64,000 bases of DNA, from the NCBI GenBank assembly GCA_963575745.1, contig CAUYUJ010015300.1, positions 236,520-300,519 of the forward strand, in the 5' to 3' direction. Position 1 is the first letter of the stretch; the number at the start of each line of letters is the position of its first letter. The position numbers were made by a program, and so were the translations under genes. Below, piece after piece: positions 32,825 to 43,100 of this stretch. The notes beneath the pieces were generated by a model. That model made no database searches, was not told the origin of the DNA, and saw nothing but the letters and a program-made list of their open reading frames with translations. Source of the stretch: Prorocentrum cordatum (Eukaryota; Sar; Dinophyceae; Prorocentrales; Prorocentraceae).

Positions 32825-34825
32825 TTAGATGGTCTGTTCAGCTGCGCACTTCTTGATGGAAGCGTTGACGCTTTGAAACATGAGGCCTCTGGCTTCGCGG
32901 ATCTTCCTGATCATATTGCGCTGCTCGAGGGTGTTCTCAAACTGATTGTTGAGAAGAGCGTTGATACGGCTTTCCTCTTTCTCGAAACGTTGCTTGCGTA
33001 GTTCCTCCATTCCGTATCGTACGCCCTCATAACCAGCTTCAGGCAAGAGAACGCAATCTTGACCGATCGGCGTGTCATTATGTCTGAACCATTCCCTGTA
33101 ATTGCCAAAAGAGAATGCCCACATCATGATGTCGTCGCGGATCATGGTCGACAGGTGCTCAAGAGTAGCGCCACCCATGTATTCCGCGCGGTTAAGGCAC
33201 GGCATGAATAGCGGTACAATAGCAGTATTTGATGCTTTGGCGAGGTCGATTCTCTTCTGGGCAGCGTTGAGCTCGTCGATGCCGAAAGTGGGGTACTTCT
33301 TGTGTTTTGCACCCTTAGCCCCTTTCTTCGGATGCATGATCCATGTTGAGTCCGTGTATAAGTTGGTCCATTTGTACGCATGACCCGATGGCCCAAATGC
33401 ATGATGTAATAGTAGTCCCAAGTCCTCTTGTACGAGGGAGTGCCACCCATTGTCTGACAATAAGGTAGAAACCAAGCGACCACCACAGAAAGCACTGTAT
33501 TTTGCGTGGTCCATCTCGAATGGGTCAACATCATTGCCAGGAGTCATGCCAGGATCATTCGAACCCATGTGGTCAGCAGCGTCGCCGAAGAAGTCGTTGC
33601 CCTCGTTGTATGGTGTCCAACGATAGGTACGCTCTGTCTCTTGTGGATCATCCAATATCGCCACCCAACCATTCGGATGGTCGGATGGCGTTGCCACCGT
33701 CTTGGAGTTTGATCCGACGCTTCCAACGCCTCCGCGCGCAATCAACCATGTAGTAAGCTTGCGGCGGAACTTCTTTGTTTGGGTAAGGTCGGAAAAAGCT
33801 CTCGTGTTGGTGACCAAGTTATCCTCGACGATATGACCGATGTGCCCAGATGTATCCGATGTCCTGGCGATGCCAGGTGGACGAGTAGGTAGCTTGGCCA
33901 TTGCACGATCAATTTTAGGAGCATAGCATGGTGTTACCAATCCATTCTGGTATACATCGGATGGCGCACTCAGACCATTGTTGTAATAGTTTTGCGTATC
34001 CGTAACGCTGTCGTCGGTGTATTGTCCCAGAACTGCACTGCCAATTTTGGACCAATCGTTGTGAATCATCATCCACTCCGTCTTCAGTATCATTGTAGTA
34101 AAGTTTGATGGTGGACATTTGCGGTCTGATCCTGGGATCGTCGCATTCAAATGATCGTGTAGTCCACGAGCACTGTCTTGTACTGAAGGATTACGATTGA
34201 AAAGGCTGGAAATCATACACATAGCACGCATGAATGATAGCCACGGCGTAGCTGTGAACGTGTTGTACTCGTAGTTGGCGTTGCCGCCGACGGATCCACT
34301 CTCAGTGCTGGCCCATTTCTTAGCCTCGACGGACGCAAAGCGGGCAAGTTCACGGATAGAAGACTCGTCGGGTACTCGAAGATCAAATTCGCCGCTCCGA
34401 TCGGCACGCCGTTGATGTATGTATATGTAACCATCTTCGGGATCACGAGGACGACCAGTTTGAGCGTGGTACGCAAAGCCCACGCGGTCATCGTCCCTGG
34501 CGTTCGGGTCGTACTCCTTGTCGTAGCCGATGGGCCAGCCGACGAGGTTGAGCGGCTGTGCATGATCCATCTCGTGGATGGAGGGGTCGGGATTAGAACC
34601 GATCTCACTTATGTTCGCCTCGCAAGCGGCAAACAGGATGCTTGTAAGCTTTGTAGCTCGAGTCGTAAAATTGCTGCGGTGTGAACGAATAATCAATGTC
34701 CTAACTCTCTCTGCATCTCGTGGAGGTGAGGGAGGATGGCGGGGATGTCTACCGTGCGGTGAACGTGCGCGTGAACGAGGTGCGCGCGACGCAATATCTG
34801 CGGCTGGTACGCCAATGTGGTACAT
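32825..34825 (-). CDS. 666-codon orphan protein
   Basis: An uninterrupted minus-strand frame from an ATG at 34823-34825 to a TAA at 32825. The composition is protein-like throughout (balanced, many Asp, Trp and Tyr). The first 60 residues are Arg/Ser/Pro-rich and may be leader rather than protein. Later blocks include GWPIGYDKEYDPN, EYNTFTATPWLSFMRA, YNEGNDFFGDAADH and SFGNYREWFRHNDTP. The C-terminus is helical and charged (RKQRFEKEESRINALL). No family or catalytic motif recognised. It begins 130 bases after the poly(A) tract of the copia element and is followed, after 340 bases, by the Tpt1-containing frame, all on one strand. It may therefore be part of one transcription unit or a second element. 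Confidence 0.65.
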   Translation of the reverse strand: MYHIGVPAADIASRAPRSRARSPHGRHPRHPPSPPRDAERVRTLIIRSHRSNFTTRATKLTSILFAACEANISEIGSNPDPSIHEMDHAQPLNLVGWPIGYDKEYDPNARDDDRVGFAYHAQTGRPRDPEDGYIYIHQRRADRSGEFDLRVPDESSIRELARFASVEAKKWASTESGSVGGNANYEYNTFTATPWLSFMRAMCMISSLFNRNPSVQDSARGLHDHLNATIPGSDRKCPPSNFTTMILKTEWMMIHNDWSKIGSAVLGQYTDDSVTDTQNYYNNGLSAPSDVYQNGLVTPCYAPKIDRAMAKLPTRPPGIARTSDTSGHIGHIVEDNLVTNTRAFSDLTQTKKFRRKLTTWLIARGGVGSVGSNSKTVATPSDHPNGWVAILDDPQETERTYRWTPYNEGNDFFGDAADHMGSNDPGMTPGNDVDPFEMDHAKYSAFCGGRLVSTLLSDNGWHSLVQEDLGLLLHHAFGPSGHAYKWTNLYTDSTWIMHPKKGAKGAKHKKYPTFGIDELNAAQKRIDLAKASNTAIVPLFMPCLNRAEYMGGATLEHLSTMIRDDIMMWAFSFGNYREWFRHNDTPIGQDCVLLPEAGYEGVRYGMEELRKQRFEKEESRINALLNNQFENTLEQRNMIRKIREARGLMFQSVNASIKKCAAEQTI

Positions 34826-34953
34826 GCATGCCTAGTCCTCATGTTAGCTTGTCACGTCGTCAACACATGAAATCCGCATTTGATCCTACTTTCGCCAATC
34901 TTTTTTTTCCGTCGCAATTTTCTATGGCCATTATTTCTGGGACTTTAATTTAT

Positions 34954-34955
<2 letters not shown>

Positions 34956-34990
<35 letters not shown>

Positions 34991-35080
34991 TTTTTTTTTT
35001 TGTTTTTTTTTTTTTTTTTTTTTTTTTTTTTGTTTTTTTTTTTTTTTTTTTTTTTTTTTCTTTTTTTTTTTTTTTTCTTT
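34956..35080 (-). other. 125-bp poly(A) tract (T on plus strand)
   Basis: An almost pure A run on the minus strand with a few C and G interruptions. It directly follows the last coding bases of the copia element's RNase H region. It looks like the poly(A) tail of an integrated transcript. Confidence 0.85.
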
Positions 35081-35663
35081 GTTTATATTTTTAGGAGGTT
35101 CCGCTTCATGAGGTAAACCGTCGGGCCTCCGAGGCCCTCGTATCGGCGGACATTGTATCGGAGTAACAGGAAAATTAAGCGAGTGTTCCAAGAGGTCCTT
35201 CCAAAGGTCTGCTTTCTTGGTCTCGAAATGTTTGGTCATCATATCTGCGATCTGCTCTTTTGTTCCTACATATTTAAGCTCGATATGTTCAATTTGACAT
35301 GTTTCGCATATCCAATCCAGATTGATACGAAGAGTACGATGAAGATGACGAAGTGCTGGTGTACGTCCCTTTTGGACAATTTTGATAACGGCCTGGTTAT
35401 CCTCCAGGACGATGAGTCGTACTTTCGGTGCACTGATCTCTGGAGCTGGCTCTGGATCCACGTGTAGTACGGTACCTTCATGGGATATTGTACGTCTCTT
35501 TGGAGTCGTAGGCAAATCCGTATTTAGCGGTAGTTGCCTACGGCCAGGAGAAGATCCCCGAGTAGGGGGTGCCTTGCGAGGCGATGGTTTACGCTTCTTT
35601 TTGGCTGCCAATGTAGGACACATCGCCGGGTCAACGTGTCGATGGCAACTCAGGCATGTATTC
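35081..35663 (-). CDS. Copia-like Pol, C-terminal part of RNase H after the in-frame TAG
   Basis: In the same frame as the preceding segment. A CLSCHRHVDPAMC cysteine-histidine cluster and a basic linker come first, then LEDNQAVIKIVQKG (third RNase H acidic residue) and YVGTKEQIADMMTKHF, the classical copia C-terminal block. The coding sequence runs into the poly(A) tract without a stop of its own. Confidence 0.8.
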
Positions 35664-35665
35664 TT

Positions 35666-37107
35666 CTATTTGCATGTTTTGGCAACTCCCACCACGGCTT
35701 CCCAGAATGATAGTAGTGGTAACCCTTCCAGTCGTAGTGCGGAATCGAGAGCAACGATCTCCGATTCAGTAGATGAATGTGAAACAACCGTTTGTTTCTT
35801 ACATACAGCGTTGACTGGAAAGAACGTATTGGGCCCAACAAGCGCAGCAAAAACACCGGCAGTGGATTTGGATGATGTAATGCAATCAGCGAACGAGGCG
35901 TCAGTGAAGAGCATGATGGATAACTTGTCTGATGAATCGCCTATCCATCCGTGTAAGCAATGTGTACGCGTCGTTTTGATGTAGCATATCAACCGATGTA
36001 GACGCTTGTCACATGTAGTATTCCATTTGGTAATTTCTCTGGCCAACATACATGCCGGATGTAGAAGATCGAAACGACAGCAACGTGCCAAGTACAGGAT
36101 CTTCATTAGTACACTTGCCGCGTCCTGGCCGAGAACGCCGTCGTCTGAATAGTCGGACTCAGTGAAGGAGGTGTCCTCGATGCCAGGGGTCTCTGCGTCG
36201 GGTAGATCATGGTATGTGGCGGGTATGGTATTGGTAGAAGTTGTGTCGACCGATTTTGCTGGGCTGGATGATCTTGTCCGTGCGTTGAGCACACTAGTAG
36301 GTCTGGCGACCGACCCGGAGGAGGATGGCGATTTGGATCGCGAAGCCCTCGGTGAGTCGGATCGTTTCCGACGTGACCCTGTTCCCTGGGCGCGCTTGGA
36401 GGCGCATTCCAGGTACCGCTCAATGCTCTGATCTGTAAAACCAAGCATGTCATGTCGAATACCACGAACGTGTTTTGCCGTATTGTAATCTTTCTCATTG
36501 TGTACAGGTAGCATAGGGCGTATTGTGGACATTCTTTTGTCGAAGATGCTCTGCGGTACATCATATGCTTGTTGTCCACAACCCAAATATTGTGAGTATG
36601 GAGTAGGCGGATCCAAATCGATACCGCTTTTACGAATATAATCCCAGCCAGTCTGTAGATTATGAGCTGGGCCGGCCAATTTAAAATCGTCCACATATAC
36701 TGAAAGTATCATTCCCAGTTTGTTGTGTCTCCGTGCGCATTCCCATCCTGAAATAGGCTCGAAACCGAGGCTTTCCAAGCATGTACGGCATTTTCGTTCC
36801 CAAAAGACACCTGCAAGAGGGTGTCCGTATAGTGCCAATCGCAATCGGCACACTGGGTTCTTGTATTTTGACCATGATGTCGGTTGTCGCCATTTTGGTA
36901 TAGTAATCCAAGTATCAACTGGATCAATTCGTCCGTCGCCGTATAATAGTGCCTGCGTGTAAGCTCCAGGTGCGTCACTTTGCTCTCCCGCATATTGCGG
37001 TAATAACGCAGTAGCATCGCAAAGTTTGGAAGCCTCTATATGCGAAGCACTGGAAGCGGCGTCGGCGAATATGGCGGCCAAACCAGTTTCATCTTTGCCT
37101 GTATTGC
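35666..37107 (-). CDS. Copia-like Pol continued: reverse transcriptase and RNase H
   Basis: This frame continues Pol after the shift near 37107, where one G appears to be missing on the minus strand. RT blocks include SDAPGAYTQALLYG (first catalytic Asp region), LRLALYGHPLAG and the catalytic SVYVDDFKLAG. A Ser/Arg-rich insert follows (about 36400-36250). RNase H then shows LFTDASFAD and SSTESEIVAL with its acidic residues. A TAG at about 35664-35666 stops the frame inside RNase H, but the same frame stays open beyond it. Confidence 0.85.
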
Positions 37108-40100
37108 CTGAACCACCACTCTGCCCTTGAATTTACGTAGATCAGGAGGAAGTTCTTCATGTTTGACTGAAGAAAATTCCAATATATTGAAGAAATGCAC
37201 CTTTGTTCCATTGCGAATAGCTTGTGACTCAATGTCAGCTTTTTCTGCAACAGTCTCCAACATCCATGTTTGTTTCATTTCCAATCTCTCGTATTCTTTT
37301 CGTAGGGCTTCTTGTGCACGTGGTTCTGAGGCAACTTCTTTCTTACTCAGGTTTCTGGTAACTAATGCTGGGCGTGACCATGTCGAATCTGGTATTTTAT
37401 CTCTGTGTGCCGGCATGTAGTTGGTCTCTCGTGGCATGGTTGGCATTGCTACCGACTGGGTGAACTTGCGTATGAGCGGGTTCAAAGTCCCAAAGTCGGT
37501 TCCTTCATTATCCACAAATACCAAAGCACGTTCTTCTCCATCGTGCTGTTGTGGTAGTTGACGGTAGTATAGTACCGTGGTAATGTCACGTGGCCCACCA
37601 GGTAATTTGGCATACAGTATTTCATTGTTTGTCACGCCTTTGACATTCTCGTCGCGGATGACGTCACCATTGTCAGTGTCGTATGTAATCCGTCGTTCCA
37701 CAGTATTCCATGTGGGTCCGCCTGATGTAGTAGTACGGAAATTGTTGACCTGTTTATCCTGTCTTGTCCACACTCGCAATGCAACACGATCACGAATTTC
37801 ACGGGCTCGTTTAACGTCGTTGGCGTAATCGATCTCTTTCTTTTGCTGTCCACGGGAAAGTGTTTTCCAATGCTCGGGAAGAACGTGATCAGGACGTGTA
37901 GTAGTCTGCACGCGTGTCTCGCGTCCACGAACCACCATTTTGCCGTCTGGCGTTATTTTTGGAAGCTCATAGAACTGTATCGTGCCTGTCCACGGCTCGC
38001 TCAGCTCCCTGTGGTCGTTGGCGCTAACACAATCCCAAACATCTCGGAAGTTACTTTCGCCTTCGAAAGTAGAAGTCGTTTTGAAATCTCGTGTCACGTC
38101 GAGTTGGTCAACAGGTACTGGTCTATTCATGACGTCGTCCGTTGGGATGAATAGTTTCTTTCTTGGGGTACGAATGTGTCTGATGACGCAATATCCACGC
38201 TGTTCCCAGTAGTCTGGCTCCGGCGCTGGTGCAGCAACTTCAGAAGCCGATGTCTGGATATCAATAGCGTTATCTTCCGTCGTCATCATAGACGGATCAT
38301 CCCATTCTTTAGGGTAAGAAAGTGGAGGATCAGGCATTGGCTTGTCACCCAAGGGGCGAGAAGTAGATGGCTTCACCTCGTCGTGTGCCTCAGGATTATG
38401 ATGTCGTAGAGTACCATCTTTCACGGGGTAGGTGAACTTGCCATCAGGGATGATGATGTCTTTGACTCTGTGCACATGACACAGTTCACCATCAGGATTC
38501 TTGGCGTATGTAGCCGTGTCCAAAACAAGGTAGTCACCTGACCATCGTCCACCAGAGTGTAAGTGGTATCCCATGAATAACCCTTCCCGAGCATTTTCTT
38601 TAAACTTTGCAGTCTCGTTGTTAATCTCGGGGTTGAGGCATTTCCAAAATATCCGAGCACCGAATGGCATGCAGTGCCCAGGAAAGCTTTCGCCAAATCT
38701 TATTTCATGAGCTGTCTTTTCTGCATGCCCCTCGTTGAGGGCAGCGACGCCCGTGGATGTATGCACAAAGTTGTGTCCACGGCAAAAGGCTTGCATGGCC
38801 TCTTTCCACCATTCGTGTCCCAGACCAGACATATGTAACACAGCTCTGGTACCAAGAATGACAATTTTGACAACGCGCTCAATCAGTCCATTTGTCTGTG
38901 GACGATGTGGCGTACTCGTGTCGTGTCTCCATCCCAGTTGGCGGCAAGCTTTCTGAAGCTCTCCAGAATTGTCTGTGTAGATATGCTTCACCCCATCGTT
39001 CGCGGCGATGAACTGTTGAAAGGATGCCTTTGTAGTAGCTGCGTCTTTGTGTAGCGCTGGGTAGGCCATGAAGATGCCAGTATATCTGTCAAGGACAACA
39101 AGTGCATATTTGTCGCCATGTTTGTCCGCGGCATCGTCTTTGGCCAGTACGATATTGTCGGCAGTTAGAGCTTCACCGAACTTCTTCGGGACAAAAGCCT
39201 CGTAGGCGTTATCCTCTTCGGTGGGGTCTGCCGGTGGATGTGGTTTGTGCTGTCGTCTACACGGGGCATTCTGTGCCATCGTACGAGAACAGATCTCACA
39301 GTCGGGATGTTTTGGGCTGTGAGTCATGTAATGCATCGGGTCGATCGGTTTCTTTTGTCTGTTGGGCAGAACTCGATCGTTGTCTGGATGCGTCCGTGTG
39401 GATGTCTCTGTCGGTATGTCGTTGTCTGCTTGAGCTATATCGAACCCCCCGCATTGTGGAGGAGAACACTGCATCTGAGACGTAGGCGAGTCGGTGGTTG
39501 TGTCCACGCTGGGCTCGTCTGTGCGTGTGTCGGGAGATTCTTCGACCGTGATGGTCCGTGCTCCTCCTCCCTCTCCGACATGTGGTCTCTTGGGGCAGGT
39601 CCCTATGTGGGGTCGTAGCTCGTCTGCAGTGGTTGGTTGCTCTGTAGTTTTGCAGCACCAACAAGTGTCGTTACAGCGGGCGGATGAACGCTTTCGCTGA
39701 CGAGGGCGGGGTGCTGACAAAGTGCATAAACGTGGTGGTGGTATCCGTGTTAAGTCGTCGAGTCGTAACTCTGGCACTCGATTGTTGACTGGAATCTGAT
39801 ACCATTGGCCCCCCGGATCCTGAAGCATGTAGCCCAGCTCAGGATCCCAAAGCTGTCGAAAGCCATCAACCTCGATCAATTTTCCAACTGATAGTAATGA
39901 TGGGCAGTCTGGTAAAGCAAAGGCTGAACTATGCAGTCCAACTTCGGGTAGCCGTATGTCGTAGTGCTCGTTGACGGTACGATCACCATTTGCAGTTTCC
40001 AGAATATGCTCTTCGCGAATAGATATGCGATCCGACTCGGTCTGCGTAAGTTCATGTTTTCCCTGAATATGATGGGCAGAGCCACTGTCAAGAACCCAAG

Positions 40101-43100
40101 ACCTTGTCAATGCTGCAGTCGAACGTGGAGTGTCGACCTGCTTTGTCGTTGTTGTCGTCTGGGCAGTCTTTGATGACTGCTTGACAGTGTCGTCATGCTT
40201 TCGGATCGCAGTTGGTGTGGCCACCGACTCTTTGTTGTGTCGGTAGTCGTACAGTTCGTCGTACCATAGTTGTGCCTCTTTTTGACATTCTCGTAAGGCC
40301 TCTGCACTATCATCCCACCATTTTTGTGGTAATGGATCTGGTACTTTGACGATGTCACCCTCATTCGGCAGCTCTTTCCACCTGTCCAGTCTGGCTCTGC
40401 CAGATATGGTATGGAAATAGTAGTCCACGTTGCGTACGTCGAAGCGTATCCGACGACGTATCTTGGTAGATGTCGTTGTGGCCTTGGTGTTGGCCATGAG
40501 GGTCTTGTCGCGGATGACGTAGCTGCGGTCTGAACGGCGTGAATGTCTAAAGTTGGCAGGAGAACGTGCTCTAGTGTTGGGTGAACCACGGGACGATCCG
40601 CGGCTCGGATACCGCTTGCCACGTCCTTTGTCACTGCCATATGATCGATCACGGCCGCGTGGACTGCCACGTCCGCCGCCACGATTGTCTCGTCCTCGGG
40701 AGGTAGATCTCGAAGATCTGTCGTAACGACTTCTCGATTGGCTGCGAGAGTCTTGGGACCTCCTGGATGTCGAACGGGATCGGTCGTATTGGCGTCGGTT
40801 GTCACGTCCCTGTCGTGAATCGCTTGCGTAGCGAAACCCCCCGCGTTGTGAAGACCGTTGGCTTCCTGATCCGCGGGATGGTGATCGGCCACGGCTGTCC
40901 TGGCTGGAAGTCCGTGGTCGACTCGGGCTTCGTTCAGGAGTCTTTGCACCAGGTGCGAGATGAGCGTATTTGCATTTGTCGCCTTTTGTGCACTTGTTCT
41001 GTGCGAAATCCTTGCACTGTGCGACGTGCGGGTAGTTACACTTATCACCTCTGGTACATGTGTTGCGCTTGGCAAAATCGAAGCAGAACGGCCTTGATGC
41101 TGGCTTCTTGTGATTCGCAGGAGTGGACATACTACGGCGGGGGGTGCCACCAGCCGTTGATGTTCTGGAAGATTTGTTGTTCTTCCAATCCCTGGAATAT
41201 GTATGTAAAGCCTTGCACCGTTCACCATTGCGACAATTGCCTTTCTTCCATGCAACGCACACGTTGACCTGAGATCGTGTCTCGTGTTCGTACCGTAGCT
41301 TGTTTTGATTCTTCTCCAATTGTTTAATCTCCAGTATGTCCAGGACACGCTGTCGAAGCCAACCGTAGGTACGATTCGGGTCGCTCACCTTCATGCGCTG
41401 GTACTCGTACATGTCTTGTTTCATCCATGCATGTCTACGAATCTGTGTGCGGAATAGCGATTCCAATATCTTTGGATCGGGCACTTCTCGGCATTCCAAG
41501 AGTAAGGCGTCCCAATCGGTAATGAAACGTTGCAAATCTTCGTCTCTCATCCTCAGTTCTTTAAGGCGCTCGAAATCGTGCAGGTCGTCGTCGACGTCTG
41601 TCACTTTGTAGGACAATAGGATATGCCAGTATATCTGGCGTCCTTTGAGCATGCGTCCTGCTTTGTGCTCTCTGGTCTCGATGAGCCTGATTTCGTAGCG
41701 TAAGTCTGAGGATAAGATGTCGCTCAGAGCGGTTGCGAGTTTGCAATCGATGCTCTCAAAGTCTCCACTGTCTTGTAAATCCTCGAATGTACATTCGGGC
41801 TGTTCTGCCACGCATAGGAAGGCGTATGCTTTGGATGGTCGCCCTGAGGCGGCCCCGAAGTTCTTTCGCACTCTTTGCTGCCACTCCAGCAGCTGCGTGA
41901 TCTTAGGCAAGACAGGTACTCGAACGGTGTCTGACTCCTTGATAGGCGTCGTTGTATGTACCGACACTGCAGACACTGGTTGTGAGGGTATCGGTGCACC
42001 GTCGATGGTTGGTTCTGTGCGCACAGGAGACACATGGCGTGTCTGTGCAGAAGCTGCCGCGGAGGCTGCTCCTGGAGATGTACGTCGTTGTTGTCCTGCT
42101 GAAGCTTGTGGTGCTTCGGCGGACACTGCCGTCGGCCTGTGCGGGTCGGCTGCAGGTCGAAGGTGAATGTTGGTGTCGTTAGTGTGGTCGATCAGCTGAT
42201 TCGTCCAGCTCGTCATGTCTTCTTGTATTTGACCCACCTCTTGGCGTGTATACTCATCAGTATCCCGAGACCGTTGGGAATACCGATCAAGCCGATGCTC
42301 GCATGCTCGGAGACGGGCGCTTTGTGCCTCCACCTCGCTTTCCAGACGTGCGAGATAACTCTCAACACGTACCTTCTCAGTATCTCTTTCATGAATAACC
42401 TGGGAGAGCTCTAACTGCGTGTGGTCCGCCGCCTTCTCAACCTCCTGCAACCTGTCAGTGAGGCGGGCGAAATCGTAAACCGTGGGAGGAGAATCCAGCT
42501 GATCAGTCTGGGCTCGTCCGACACGCAACTCTGCCAGGGCGTCCTGTACACCAGGGAAACGCTGCTCTATGTCAGAGATCCGGTTAGCGAGTGGCTGCAC
42601 GACAGCGTTGGTCGCATCAAGCCTTTGAGTGATGACTCTCTCAGTGCGCTGCAACATGTCGATCAGGTTCGACGAGTTTGTGTGTGCTTCGGTACGAAGC
42701 GTCGCCGTAGTGTGGTCTAGGTAAGATCGAAGATCATTGATCTGAGACTGAACGTCGCCGAGGTCTGTGGCCTCGGTTGGGGTTGGTCGGTTACGGAGCT
42801 GGTCGTGGATCTCATCGTGTAAAATCCTGACCGCAGAAATGCCTGTGTCGCGTACGATCACAAGTTGTTGCTCCATCTGCGCGAGATAGTTGCGCAGGTT
42901 CTCGACCATCGCCGTTCGTTCACCTGAGTGTGACACCTCACGATCAACCTGGTACTGCAGTTCTCCTATGATGCGTCTATCTTCGGCGATCCTGGAATCG
43001 ATGATCCCTAAGGCGCCGTCAAGATCGCGACGTATGGCTGCAGTATCAGTGGCGTTCGTCTGAACGCTCTGTAGTAGTCCAGAGTATTGGCTGGACACGA

